Assembly (NCBI RefSeq): GCF_022346605.1
Contig: NZ_JAKRNT010000008.1
Coordinates: forward strand, 124,001 to 188,000
Length of the DNA: 64,000 nt
Source of the DNA: Sporosarcina sp. ACRSL
GTDB lineage: Bacteria > Bacillota > Bacilli > Bacillales_A > Planococcaceae
Direction of reading: 5' to 3'
Shown: positions 1-9,347 of the stretch, one piece after another
Position numbering within the stretch: position 1 is the stretch's first letter
How the letters are laid out: the number at the start of each line of letters is the position of its first letter
The notes under the pieces: generated by a model
What the model saw: only the letters and a program-made list of their open reading frames with translations
What the model was told of the DNA's origin: nothing
Database searches by the model: none
Position numbers and translations under genes: made by a program

Positions 1-1
1 A

Positions 2-400
2 ATCAGTTATAAAATTCATCTTATTAAGGAATGTGTCTCAAGAGGGATCAAAATCATTTCATGCATGGGTGCTGCGAACAAACTGGACCCGACCCGCTTT
101 CAAATAGCGGACATTTCCAAAACACATACGGATCCGATTGCTAAAGTGATCAGACTCCGATTGAAAAAAGAAGGCATTAAAAAAGGAGTCCCTGTAGTGT
201 TTTCGGATGAAAGTCCAATTGTCGTCAGAGAAGACGTCGTCGGTACAGTCGGTAAGCCCGATGCGCAAATCCGCAAAGCGAAAATGCCGCCCTCCTCAAA
301 CGCCTACGTTCCATCCGTCGCAGGCTTAGTCTGCGCCAGCTGGGTCCTCAACGACATCGTAAAAGATATCTACGTTGAAAGAGTGAAGGACAAGAAGTAA
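2..400 (+). CDS. tcdA: tRNA threonylcarbamoyladenosine dehydratase, C-terminal part
   Basis: This is the 3' part of a gene that begins before the window; the frame is open from base 2. The product resembles TcdA (YrvM/YgdL), an E1/MoeB-like enzyme that uses ATP to cyclise t6A to ct6A at position 37 of ANN-decoding tRNAs. The visible part carries the family's SCMGAANKLDPT block, the phrase SDESP, and the C-terminal SVAGLVCASWVLNDI helix. The next conserved gene, rarA, also follows yrvM in B. subtilis, although cheV lies between them here. A hairpin terminator follows. The ATP-binding N-terminus is not visible. Confidence 0.9.
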   Translation: MSYKIHLIKECVSRGIKIISCMGAANKLDPTRFQIADISKTHTDPIAKVIRLRLKKEGIKKGVPVVFSDESPIVVREDVVGTVGKPDAQIRKAKMPPSSNAYVPSVAGLVCASWVLNDIVKDIYVERVKDKK

Positions 401-407
401 GTACAAG

Positions 408-438
408 CTGTTTCCCTGTTGACTAGGGAAACGGCTCA
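408..438 (+). other. strong hairpin just after tcdA
   Basis: The arms AGCTGTTTCCCT and AGGGAAACGGCT pair around a short loop. It has no T tract and lies directly before the T-rich terminator hairpin, so it may be a 3'-end stabiliser or part of a small transcript. Its function is unknown. Confidence 0.5.
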
Positions 439-490
439 GACTGCAGGCTAACACCCAAAGAATTTGGTGTTTGTCTGTAGTCTTTTTTCT
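439..490 (+). terminator. rho-independent terminator of tcdA
   Basis: The arms GACTGCAGGCTAACACC and GGTGTTTGTCTGTAGTC pair with a few wobble positions or mismatches around AAAGAATTT. TCTTTTTTCTTTT follows. Confidence 0.75.
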
Positions 491-518
491 TTTAAAAAAG
501 AGGTGAAACTATAAATAT

Positions 519-640
519 TGATTTCCGGCAGTGCCGGTGCTCGTAACGCTACGCTTTTACTCGCAAAAGCCGTTCTTCGTGACGGCTTTCGCTGTTCGAT
601 TGGCTGAGGCGACGCCCGCGGAAAGGGAGCCGTTCTGTCG
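519..640. repeat. dispersed hairpin repeat, copy A (partial, inverted core)
   Basis: This copy holds the core hairpin also found at 28815, 33512 and 56898, here in reverse orientation: CGTAACG at 542–548, inner stem GCTTTT/AAAAGC, then CGTTCTTCGTGACGG. After it come half of the third module (CGCTGTTCGATTGG) and the shared end GGCTGAGGCGACGCCCGCGG. The core is inverted relative to that flank when compared with copy E. The copy lies between the tcdA terminator and the cheV promoter and has no coding signal. Confidence 0.75.
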
Positions 641-661
641 ATTTTCGTTCTAAAAATAGTC

Positions 662-690
662 TTGTTCCATCATTCCCCAACTGCTACAAT
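662..690 (+). promoter_or_regulatory. sigma-A promoter for cheV
   Basis: TTGTTC (662–667), a 17-base spacer and TACAAT (685–690), with a TGC extended -10 just before it. I saw no sigma-D (motility) promoter pattern. Confidence 0.6.
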
Positions 691-765
691 TATTTTATAG
701 GAATATCATCATAGAACGAATGTAACAAATGTGCTTACATATAGAAATCGGAAGGAATGAAACCA

Positions 766-1671
766 TTGCATAAACAGGATGGAATCTTACTCGAAAGCGG
801 AACGAACGAACTCGAAATCGTAGAATTTCAAATGGGGCAGAACCGCTACGGCATCAACGTTATCAAAGTGAAGGAAATCATCCTGCCTACCCCCATAACA
901 TTTATCCCACACGCCCATCCGTCCATTGAAGGAATCATTCAGCTCCGAGGAGCTGTCCTTCCCGTTATTAACATGGAAAAAGTGATGGGGCTGCCGGAAA
1001 CAATCGGGAAGAACGAAGGGAAATATATCGTCGCTGCTTTCAATAAACAAGAAGTTGTTTTCCATGTCCATGAAGTCGCGCAAATCCATCGTGTATCTTG
1101 GGACCAGATCGAAAAACCTGCAGATTTATATTCAAGTGACGCCTCCCAAGTCATCGGGGTTATCAAGCGGGACAAAGACATGCTCCTATTGCTAGACTTT
1201 GAGAAAATAGTCGTCGACATCAACCCGGAAAGTGGCATTCAAGTCGAAGAGGTTCGCAAGCTTGGGCTAAGGGAGCGATCCAACAAAAAGATTCTGATTG
1301 CAGAAGATTCCCCTTTACTTCGCAAGTTATTAAGCGATACGTTAACGGAAGCAGGCTATGGTAATATCGAGTTTTTTGAAAATGGAAAAGACGCATTAGA
1401 TTTCTTGGAAAGCCTTGTCGCCAACGGGAAAATAGTTTCAGATGAAATTCAGCTCGTCATTACCGATATTGAAATGCCGCAAATGGATGGACATCATTTC
1501 ACTAAACGGATTCGCGAAAATGAAAAACTTGCAATGCTTCCGGTCATCATTTTTTCTTCATTGATCACGGATGAACTAAAACATAAAGGGGTCAGTGTCG
1601 GAGCGAATGATCAAGTAAGTAAACCAGAAATAGCGGAACTTGTATTAAAAATGGATCAGCATATTTTATAA
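766..1671 (+). CDS. cheV: chemotaxis coupling protein CheV (CheW–receiver fusion)
   Basis: CheV links chemoreceptors to the CheA kinase and helps adaptation through a phosphorylatable receiver domain. The N-terminal half is CheW-like (SGTNELEIVEF, LRGAVLPVINM). The C-terminal half, from about residue 175, is a response-regulator receiver with the acidic pair in AEDSP, the acceptor aspartate in VITDIEMPQMDG and the conserved lysine in SKPEI. An ATG at 757 is in frame but touches the Shine-Dalgarno sequence GGAAGG (750–755). TTG at 766 has normal spacing and matches the length of B. subtilis CheV, so I use it. The gene has its own promoter and terminator. It interrupts the tcdA–rarA order seen in B. 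subtilis and has no chemotaxis neighbours. Confidence 0.93.
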   Translation: MHKQDGILLESGTNELEIVEFQMGQNRYGINVIKVKEIILPTPITFIPHAHPSIEGIIQLRGAVLPVINMEKVMGLPETIGKNEGKYIVAAFNKQEVVFHVHEVAQIHRVSWDQIEKPADLYSSDASQVIGVIKRDKDMLLLLDFEKIVVDINPESGIQVEEVRKLGLRERSNKKILIAEDSPLLRKLLSDTLTEAGYGNIEFFENGKDALDFLESLVANGKIVSDEIQLVITDIEMPQMDGHHFTKRIRENEKLAMLPVIIFSSLITDELKHKGVSVGANDQVSKPEIAELVLKMDQHIL

Positions 1672-1675
1672 TAAG

Positions 1676-1713
1676 GAAAAGCACCTCCCCTCAAGGCCGG
1701 GATGGTGCTTTTG
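1676..1713. terminator. bidirectional terminator between cheV and rarA
   Basis: AAAAGCACC and GGTGCTTTT pair around a C/G-rich loop, with A/T tracts on both sides. It suits the end of cheV (+) and of rarA (-). Confidence 0.75.
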
Positions 1714-1729
1714 TACGTTACGTATGTTA

Positions 1730-3016
1730 TTATTTTTCCTTCTTGAATTCCTTCAATCTTTCATAAATGGCTGCTAACCTTTTTTCTTCTCCCGCAATAA
1801 CAGGCTCATAATACTCTTCGTTTTGGATCTTATCTGGCAAGTATTGCTGGTTTACCCAGCCGCCGAAAGAACCGATCGGTGTGTCATGTGGGTATCGATA
1901 CCCTTCATGCCCGAGTGCCGCTGCTCCTGCATAATGTGTGTCTCGCAAGTGAAAGGGGATGTCTCCCGTTTTTCCTTCGTTGATTGCTCTGACCGCGGCA
2001 TCAATCGCCTTATACGCAGAATTTGATTTAGAAGCAAGACACATTTCAATGACAGCATTCGCCAATGGAATGCGCGCTTCCGGCATGCCGAGCCGAACAG
2101 CGGCTTCCGTTGCGGCAAGCACATGTGGGCCTACTTCAGGTGCAGCCAAGCCGATGTCTTCATAAGCCATGACGAGCAAGCGGCGAGAGACGGCGACGAG
2201 ATCGCCTGTTTCAAGCAAATTGGCTAAATAGAAGATCGCCGCATTCACATCACTGCCTCGCACAGACTTCTGCAATGCAGATAACAGATTATAATGATGC
2301 GATCCCTTCTTATCGCCAACGAGGCCGATTCTTCCAATTAGATTTTCAATAAGCCAATCTTCCACGACAATTTTGCCGTCTTCGTCATCGCTCGCTGAAA
2401 TGACCGATTCTAATAATGTGAGCGCTTTTCTCGCATCTCCATTCGTTCCATCGGCGATTTTTTGAATTTGGTCATCCGTCATTTCAATTGTCATTTTACC
2501 AAGACCGCGATGTTCATCATGCAATGCACGTCTCAACAATTCGACGAGATCCTGTGGCTCGAGCCGGTTCAATTGGAGGATTTCCCCGCAACGCGACCTA
2601 ATTGCCGGATTTACATCGTGGAAGGGGTTTTCCGTAGTTGCACCAATTAAGATGATAGAGCCTTTTTCGACATGGGGCAGCAGCGTATCTTGCTGCAGTT
2701 TATTGAAACGATGGATTTCATCGAGGAATAGAATGACTTTTCCAGTGATCCGCGCTTCCGCAACGACATCTTCAACATCTTTTTTTCCTGAAACTGTCGC
2801 GTTCAATGCAATAAAAGGCAACTGGCTCGTTCCGGCAATCGCATATGCCATTGATGTTTTTCCGATGCCAGGTTCTCCGTACAACAACATGGATGGAACA
2901 TGCCCTTTGCTGATCATCCGATAGAGCGCTGTATCTTTACCGATAATATGTTGCTGTCCAACGACTTCGTCTATCGTTTTAGGTCTCATTCGAAATGCTA
3001 GTGGTTCATTATGCAT
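1730..3016 (-). CDS. rarA: replication-associated recombination protein A (AAA+ ATPase)
   Basis: RarA (MgsA/YrvN) is a clamp-loader-like AAA+ ATPase that acts at stalled replication forks and single-stranded gaps. Visible motifs are FRMRPKTIDEVVGQ at the N-terminus, Walker A GEPGIGKTS, Walker B ILFLDEIHRF, the ATTENP sensor region, and the C-terminal tetramerisation domain with HYAGAAALGH. The start is the internal methionine at 3016 (MHNEPLAF…). It has a strong Shine-Dalgarno sequence (GGGGGAG) and fits the family N-terminus; the longer open frame upstream does not. The protein is about 428 residues, close to family length. It is transcribed divergently from cymR, as yrvN is in B. subtilis. 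Confidence 0.96.
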   Translation of the reverse strand: MHNEPLAFRMRPKTIDEVVGQQHIIGKDTALYRMISKGHVPSMLLYGEPGIGKTSMAYAIAGTSQLPFIALNATVSGKKDVEDVVAEARITGKVILFLDEIHRFNKLQQDTLLPHVEKGSIILIGATTENPFHDVNPAIRSRCGEILQLNRLEPQDLVELLRRALHDEHRGLGKMTIEMTDDQIQKIADGTNGDARKALTLLESVISASDDEDGKIVVEDWLIENLIGRIGLVGDKKGSHHYNLLSALQKSVRGSDVNAAIFYLANLLETGDLVAVSRRLLVMAYEDIGLAAPEVGPHVLAATEAAVRLGMPEARIPLANAVIEMCLASKSNSAYKAIDAAVRAINEGKTGDIPFHLRDTHYAGAAALGHEGYRYPHDTPIGSFGGWVNQQYLPDKIQNEEYYEPVIAGEEKRLAAIYERLKEFKKEK

Positions 3017-3100
3017 CCAATCACTCCCCCGTACATCCGTTCCTTTATTATACACGACCAAATGCAGGAAGTCATTTGAAGGTAGCTGTAACAGCAGTTA

Positions 3101-3109
3101 TGCTATAAT
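3101..3109 (+). promoter_or_regulatory. extended -10 promoter for cymR
   Basis: TGCTATAAT is a consensus extended -10. I could not find a good -35 at 16–18 bases. A short palindrome, GCTGTAACAGC, lies just upstream (3085–3095). Confidence 0.5.
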
Positions 3110-3170
3110 ATTTTGAAGTGTATTGATGAAATACGAAGTTGAAAAGTCGAGAAAAGGACGTTGGTTATAT

Positions 3171-3590
3171 ATGAGGATTTCTACGAAAGGTCGCTATGGG
3201 CTGACTGTCGTTGTAGAACTTGGTAAAAAGTATGGGGAAGGTCCTCTTCCCTTGCGGAAAATCGCGGAAGAGCATAATTTGTCGGAAGCCTATTTAGAAC
3301 AGCTCATCCCGGCATTGCGAAATAGCGGTATTGTGAAAAGTGTTCGGGGGGCGTACGGCGGATACAAACTTGCGAAGCCACCGAGTGATATTACAGCGGG
3401 AGACGTAATTCGTTTGCTCGAAGGCCCGATACAAGTCGTTGAAGGCATTGACGATGACAATCTGCCGCAACAGTCATTATGGAACCGTATCGGCGAAGCC
3501 ATTCGCGAAGTTTTGGATACGACGACAATAAAAGATTTAGTCGACTCTGATGAATCTACAGGGCTCGATGGATATATGTTCTATATTTAA
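3171..3590 (+). CDS. cymR: Rrf2-family cysteine metabolism repressor CymR
   Basis: CymR is the main repressor of cysteine uptake and synthesis genes in Bacilli and works in complex with CysK. The 139-residue product begins MRISTKGRYGLT and has the Rrf2 winged-helix block with LSEAYLEQL and VKSVRGAYGGYKL. It ends in GYMFYI, as B. subtilis CymR does. It lacks the cysteine cluster of the iron-sulfur Rrf2 regulators IscR and NsrR, which supports CymR. The open frame extends upstream to 3123, but homology places the start at 3171. iscS follows 19 bases after its stop, as in B. subtilis cymR–yrvO–trmU. Confidence 0.94.
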   Translation: MRISTKGRYGLTVVVELGKKYGEGPLPLRKIAEEHNLSEAYLEQLIPALRNSGIVKSVRGAYGGYKLAKPPSDITAGDVIRLLEGPIQVVEGIDDDNLPQQSLWNRIGEAIREVLDTTTIKDLVDSDESTGLDGYMFYI

Positions 3591-3609
3591 CCTTCAAAGG
3601 GGTATTAGT

Positions 3610-4752
3610 ATGCAAACAATTTATTTGGACCATGCAGCAACTACACCGATCCATCCGGAAGTGAGTGCTGCCTATGTAAATGCAATGGATACTGTATTTG
3701 GCAATCCTTCAAGCATCCATAGCTTCGGGCGGACTTCCCGTAAACTTTTGGATGACGCCCGGAAGACGATAGCGGAAGCAATCCATGCCGAACCGACTGA
3801 AATTATTTTCACGTCTGGTGGTACGGAAGCTGATAACATCGCTATTTTTGGAACCGCCTCGGCAATGAAGGAAAAAGGCAACCATATTATTACGACTGCG
3901 ATAGAACATCATGCCGTTTTAAATTCATGCAAGGAATTGGAAAAAAACGGCTTTCGTGTCACCTATTTGCCAGTCGATGAAAATGGGCAAATAACTGTAG
4001 GTCAAGTAGCTGATGTACTAACCGATCAAACAGTGCTCGTGACAATTATGTACGGCAATAACGAAGTAGGGACCATACAGCCGATTAAGGAAATTGGAGA
4101 ACTATTAAAAGACCATCAAGCCGTTTTCCATACGGATGCCGTCCAAGCATTCGGAATACTGAAATTGGATGTACAAGAATTGCAAGTCGATTTGTTGAGC
4201 GCTTCCGCCCATAAACTGAACGGACCAAAAGGGGTCGGTTTTCTGTATCAACGGAAAGGCCTTCAGACGACACCGCTTCAATTTGGTGGGGAGCAGGAAC
4301 GGAAAAGACGTGCAGGAACGGAAAATGTTCCAGCTATCGTCGGCTTTGCTGAAGCTGTGAACATAGCCCAGAAAGAAATGGAAGCAAATTCTGTAAAATA
4401 TAACCGCTACCAAACAATCTTGAGTGAAGTTTTTGAGCGGGAAGGAATCGCTTTCGAAGTGAATGCAAAAGAAGCGAATCGGCTTCCGCATGTTGTGAAC
4501 TTCAGCTTCCCAGGAACTGAAATCGAATCATTGCTCGTGAATTTAGACATGGCAGGCATCGCTGTTTCGAGCGGTTCAGCATGCACAGCTGGATCCCTTG
4601 AGCCGTCGCATGTATTATCTGCAATGTGGGGCAGTGAATCTCCAAAATTGCGAAATTCAGTGCGTTTCAGCTTCGGCCTTGGTCTCGATGAACAGACGAT
4701 TGCTGAAGTGGCGAGCAAAACTGCAGAAATTGTTAAGCGGCTTGTGAAATGA
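3610..4752 (+). CDS. iscS: cysteine desulfurase (NifS/IscS family)
   Basis: This PLP enzyme removes sulfur from cysteine and passes it on as persulfide. Its position directly before mnmA suggests it supplies sulfur for tRNA 2-thiolation, as YrvO does in B. subtilis. It starts MQTIYLDHAATTP. The PLP-binding lysine is K202 in SASAHKLNGPKG and the catalytic cysteine is C325 in SSGSACTAG. At 380 residues it is normal length. The start at 3610 follows AAAGGGG with good spacing; the in-frame upstream extension lies inside cymR and is ignored. Confidence 0.95.
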   Translation: MQTIYLDHAATTPIHPEVSAAYVNAMDTVFGNPSSIHSFGRTSRKLLDDARKTIAEAIHAEPTEIIFTSGGTEADNIAIFGTASAMKEKGNHIITTAIEHHAVLNSCKELEKNGFRVTYLPVDENGQITVGQVADVLTDQTVLVTIMYGNNEVGTIQPIKEIGELLKDHQAVFHTDAVQAFGILKLDVQELQVDLLSASAHKLNGPKGVGFLYQRKGLQTTPLQFGGEQERKRRAGTENVPAIVGFAEAVNIAQKEMEANSVKYNRYQTILSEVFEREGIAFEVNAKEANRLPHVVNFSFPGTEIESLLVNLDMAGIAVSSGSACTAGSLEPSHVLSAMWGSESPKLRNSVRFSFGLGLDEQTIAEVASKTAEIVKRLVK

Positions 4753-4766
4753 ATGATAAAGGATGA

Positions 4767-5897
<1,131 letters not shown>

Positions 5898-5909
5898 GAG
5901 GAACGGCTT

Positions 5910-6563
5910 ATGAAATACAATGAAATAGGAATCAAAGCCCTGAAGGACGGGGAATTTGAAAAGGCAATTGAAGCATTCATGAAGGCAGCAGAGGAGGAGC
6001 CAGACAATCCGGTCGGTTATATTAATCTTGGAAATGTTTTCGCTTCTGCAGGTGACACGGAGAGGGCTGAACGTTTTTTCCAGAAGGCGATTAGTTTGGA
6101 TGAAAATGCGGGCTCCGCACTTTATGGATTAGGCAATCTCTATTATACGAATGATCGGTTCGAGGAGGCTGCTAAAATCTATGAAAAGGCCATACGTGCC
6201 GGACTGAATGAAGCAGATGCTTATTTCATGCTTGGCAAGAGCTTGAAACATTCGGATCAATTTAAACTCGCATTGCCGTATTTCCAAAGAGCGGCCGAGC
6301 TTGCGCCTAATGATCTAGAGATCCGTTTGGCCTATGGGATCCTCCTTGCCGAAATGGAACTTTTTGAAGAGGCAAGGAAGGAATTAGTGTTTGTTTTACA
6401 GAAAGACGATGAGAATACAGACGCCCATTATAATTTAGGTGTGCTTTATGCTGTCTCTACCGATCAGAAAGACGATGCACTTTTCCATTTGGAAAAGGCA
6501 TTCACAATTGAACCGGAACATACGCAAGCTCGATATATTTACGATATGATCAAATTAGGTTAA
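5910..6563 (+). CDS. yrrB: tetratricopeptide-repeat protein (YrrB-like)
   Basis: The 217-residue product is almost entirely TPR units of 34 residues. Repeated signatures include GYINLGNVFASAGD, ALYGLGNLYYTNDR, AYFMLGKSLKHSD and AHYNLGVLYAVS, about six repeats in all. It has no signal peptide or membrane segment. In B. subtilis yrrB sits in the same place between mnmA and recD2. TPR proteins are adaptors, but the partner is unknown. Confidence 0.88.
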   Translation: MKYNEIGIKALKDGEFEKAIEAFMKAAEEEPDNPVGYINLGNVFASAGDTERAERFFQKAISLDENAGSALYGLGNLYYTNDRFEEAAKIYEKAIRAGLNEADAYFMLGKSLKHSDQFKLALPYFQRAAELAPNDLEIRLAYGILLAEMELFEEARKELVFVLQKDDENTDAHYNLGVLYAVSTDQKDDALFHLEKAFTIEPEHTQARYIYDMIKLG

Positions 6564-6599
6564 TTTCCAAAATGGACGGATACACAAGGCGGTGATCGT

Positions 6600-9053
6600 A
6601 TGGCTGAAGGGAAAGGGAATAATGAAGCGATTTTCATCGTTGGACGACCTGTCGTAACCATTTTCCACAATCCTGATAATCTCTTTTCCATCGTGAAAAT
6701 GAAAATTAGTAAAACGAATAGTGGCTATGAAGACAAAGAAATCGTCATAAAAGGAAACTTCCCGCCACTCGCGAACGAAGATGACTACAGGCTGACGGGG
6801 AGACTTGTGAATCATGCCACTTATGGACAGCAGTTCGACGTCCATACGTTTACGAAAGAGATGCCTGAAACCGAAACAGGAATCGTCCATTATTTATCCG
6901 GTGATCTCTTCCCTGGAATCGGCAGGAAAACTGCCGACACGATCGTCAAAACATTAGGCAAAGACGCCATTACACTTATATTAGAAAACCCTTCTGTACT
7001 GGATAGAGTGCCAAAGCTTTCGGAAGAACGGAAGGAGACGCTCGTTAAAGTTTTGCAGGAAAATCTCGGCTTGGAACGGAGTATGGTCCAATTGAATGAC
7101 TGGGGATTCGGACCCCAGCTTTCAATGAGGATCTACCAAACGTATCGAGAAGAAGCTGTTGAACTGTTGAAAGAGAATCCGTACAGACTCATCGAGGACG
7201 TGGAGGGGATTGGGTTCCAGCGTGCGGATGAATTGGGAAGGCAATTAGGGATAACAGGAAAACATCCTTCTCGTGTGAAAGCCGCTATTCTCCATACGAT
7301 GAATCAAGGTGTACAGTCAGCTGGCCATGTTTATTTACTGGCAGATACTGTGTTGCCCGAAGTGAAAAGGTTGCTTGAAACGAGCCAATCAGAAGAAATC
7401 TCTTTCGATCACATTTCTAAATGTGTCATTGAGTTGGTGGAGGAAGGAAAGCTTTGCGGCGAAGGGAAAAGGCTGTATATCCCTTCTCTTTACTTTTCAG
7501 AAATCGGTATAGCCTCTAAATTGGAAAGGATTATGGAGAATGATTTTTCCGATAAGTTTCCGGTTTCCGAAATCCGCAAGGCGATCGGTGAAGCGGAGGA
7601 AAGGCTAGGCGTCAATTATGCCGAAACCCAAGTGGCGGCAATTGAAAAGGCGCTTCACTCGCCTGCCATGATTTTGACAGGAGGACCTGGAACAGGAAAA
7701 ACAACGGTCATCCGTGGATTGGTGGAAGTGTTCGCTGAGTTGCATGGGCTTTCACTCGACCCGAAAGTATATGTTGAAAAAGAAGAGACGTTTCCAATCG
7801 TTTTAGCGGCTCCTACGGGTCGTGCTGCAAAAAGGATGTCGGAGTCGACAGGGCTGCCGGCAATGACGATTCATCGGCTTCTCGGTTTCAATGGCCAAGA
7901 GAAGGATGATGCAATCGGAAGGGAAGTGGAAGGAAGGCTCATTATCATCGATGAGATGTCCATGGTCGATACTTGGCTCGCCCATCAGCTCCTGAAAGCA
8001 TTGCATGATGATATACAAGTCCTTTTTGTAGGGGACCAAGATCAGCTTCCGCCTGTCGGTCCAGGTCAAGTGTTGAAAGATATGCTTGAGTCGAAAAAAA
8101 TTCCTGTCGTGGAGCTTGTTGAGATCTATCGCCAGAGTGCCGGGTCGACGATAATCGAAATGGCGCATATGATCAAAAATGCGAAATGGACGGATGACAT
8201 CACGCGGAAAACATCCGATCGCTCTTTCATCAAGGCAAACGGTGATCAAATCCTCGAAGTCGTAGAACAGGTTATCAAAAACGCTATTTCGAAAGGTCAT
8301 CACATCAAAAACATCCAAGTGCTCGCTCCTATGTATAAAGGACCAGCAGGAATCGATGGATTGAACAAGATGATCCAACAAATGGTGAATCCGCCGGGAC
8401 CTAATCGGAAAGAAGTCGTTTTTGGGGAAGCGGTCTATCGAATCGGAGACAAAGTACTCCAGCTCGTCAATCAGCCTGAAAGCAACGTATTCAATGGAGA
8501 TATGGGCGAAGTCATCTCGATCATCAAGGCGAATGAGACCGTCGATAAAAAAGAATTGCTGATCGTCTCCTATGATGGCATCGAAGTGGAATATGAACGG
8601 AACGACTTGAACCAAATCACCTTGGCTTATTGCTGTTCCATCCATAAATCACAAGGAAGTGAATTTCCGATTGTCGTCATGCCAGTCGTTCGAGGGTATA
8701 GGAAGATGCTTCGTAAAAATCTGTTGTACACAGGAATTACGAGAGCAAAAAACTTCCTAATTCTTTGCGGTGAGCCGGAAGAATTCAAAATCGGCATTAA
8801 TCGGACGGACGAACTAGAGCGTCAGACAACATTGAAAGACCGGCTACGGAAGGAATTCGTTGCGGAAATCAGTGACGAAGCCGTGGAAGCCGAGCCGATT
8901 GACGCCCAACAATCGGACGTAGTGGTGTCCGATGAGGAGACGCCAGAAAGTCTGAAAGAATTCAAGCTGACGATGGAGACGATATTTGGAATCGATCCAA
9001 TGATTGGAATGCAAGGTGTCAGCCCTTATGATTTTTCAGAAGTGATGGATTGA
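6600..9053 (+). CDS. recD2: ATP-dependent 5'-3' DNA helicase RecD2
   Basis: RecD2 (YrrC) is the RecD-like superfamily 1 helicase of bacteria whose recombination nuclease is not RecBCD. It helps replication-fork progress and repair. The long N-terminal region contains helix-hairpin-helix-like stretches (GIGRKTADTIV, IEDVEGIGFQRADEL). Walker A is GGPGTGKTT at about residue 361. Further helicase motifs are IIIDEMSMVD, VGDQDQLPPVGPG, SIHKSQGSEF and LYTGITRAK. The length of 817 residues fits RecD2. Its stop codon overlaps the -35 box of the alaS promoter. Confidence 0.96.
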   Translation: MAEGKGNNEAIFIVGRPVVTIFHNPDNLFSIVKMKISKTNSGYEDKEIVIKGNFPPLANEDDYRLTGRLVNHATYGQQFDVHTFTKEMPETETGIVHYLSGDLFPGIGRKTADTIVKTLGKDAITLILENPSVLDRVPKLSEERKETLVKVLQENLGLERSMVQLNDWGFGPQLSMRIYQTYREEAVELLKENPYRLIEDVEGIGFQRADELGRQLGITGKHPSRVKAAILHTMNQGVQSAGHVYLLADTVLPEVKRLLETSQSEEISFDHISKCVIELVEEGKLCGEGKRLYIPSLYFSEIGIASKLERIMENDFSDKFPVSEIRKAIGEAEERLGVNYAETQVAAIEKALHSPAMILTGGPGTGKTTVIRGLVEVFAELHGLSLDPKVYVEKEETFPIVLAAPTGRAAKRMSESTGLPAMTIHRLLGFNGQEKDDAIGREVEGRLIIIDEMSMVDTWLAHQLLKALHDDIQVLFVGDQDQLPPVGPGQVLKDMLESKKIPVVELVEIYRQSAGSTIIEMAHMIKNAKWTDDITRKTSDRSFIKANGDQILEVVEQVIKNAISKGHHIKNIQVLAPMYKGPAGIDGLNKMIQQMVNPPGPNRKEVVFGEAVYRIGDKVLQLVNQPESNVFNGDMGEVISIIKANETVDKKELLIVSYDGIEVEYERNDLNQITLAYCCSIHKSQGSEFPIVVMPVVRGYRKMLRKNLLYTGITRAKNFLILCGEPEEFKIGINRTDELERQTTLKDRLRKEFVAEISDEAVEAEPIDAQQSDVVVSDEETPESLKEFKLTMETIFGIDPMIGMQGVSPYDFSEVMD

Positions 9054-9078
9054 CATGTGGATAGCGATTCCCTATAAT
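9050..9078 (+). promoter_or_regulatory. consensus sigma-A promoter of alaS
   Basis: TTGACA (9050–9055), an exact 17-base spacer and TATAAT (9073–9078) match the full consensus. The -35 box includes the TGA stop of recD2 (9051–9053). Confidence 0.9.
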
Positions 9079-9087
9079 CCTAAGTAT

Positions 9088-9310
9088 CATATGAAATTCG
9101 ATGACGGAGAAAGTACGCCTACCGCCATGTTCAGAAAGGATTCCCAAGGCTGCAAGGATTCCCATGGTCGTTTGCCGGAAAGCTACTCCTGAGAGCAACT
9201 AACACTTGCCGTTAGCCGCGTTATGGCTTCTTGAGATACCGACGATGTCGGTAAATTAGGGTGGTACCACGAAAAATCTTCGTCCCTTGTACAGGGGCGG
9301 GGATTTTTTT
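9088..9310 (+). promoter_or_regulatory. T-box riboswitch leader of alaS
   Basis: The conserved T-box AGGGTGGTACCACG is at 9258–9271. It is followed by a GC-rich terminator: ATCTTCGTCCCT pairs with AGGGGCGGGGAT, then seven T's. Upstream lies a stem I region starting near GATGACGGAGAAAGTA. The triplet GCT at 9182–9184, followed by A, is the best candidate alanine specifier codon; that is inference from its position. T-boxes bind the matching tRNA, and an uncharged tRNA-Ala would stabilise the antiterminator and allow alaS expression. Confidence 0.92.
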
Positions 9311-9347
9311 GTTTAGGCAATGAATGATTATTAAAGGAGGAAAACTC

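Noticed and set aside
401-756. 6S RNA gene between tcdA and cheV
   Set aside because: Expected from B. subtilis synteny, but I could not recognise the 6S closing stem or central bubble; only two separate hairpins are visible.
7803-8645. 280-codon reverse-strand open frame inside recD2
   Set aside because: Its translation is His/Asp/Arg-rich with no recognisable domain, and it lies wholly opposite conserved helicase motifs. It is a shadow of recD2 codon use.
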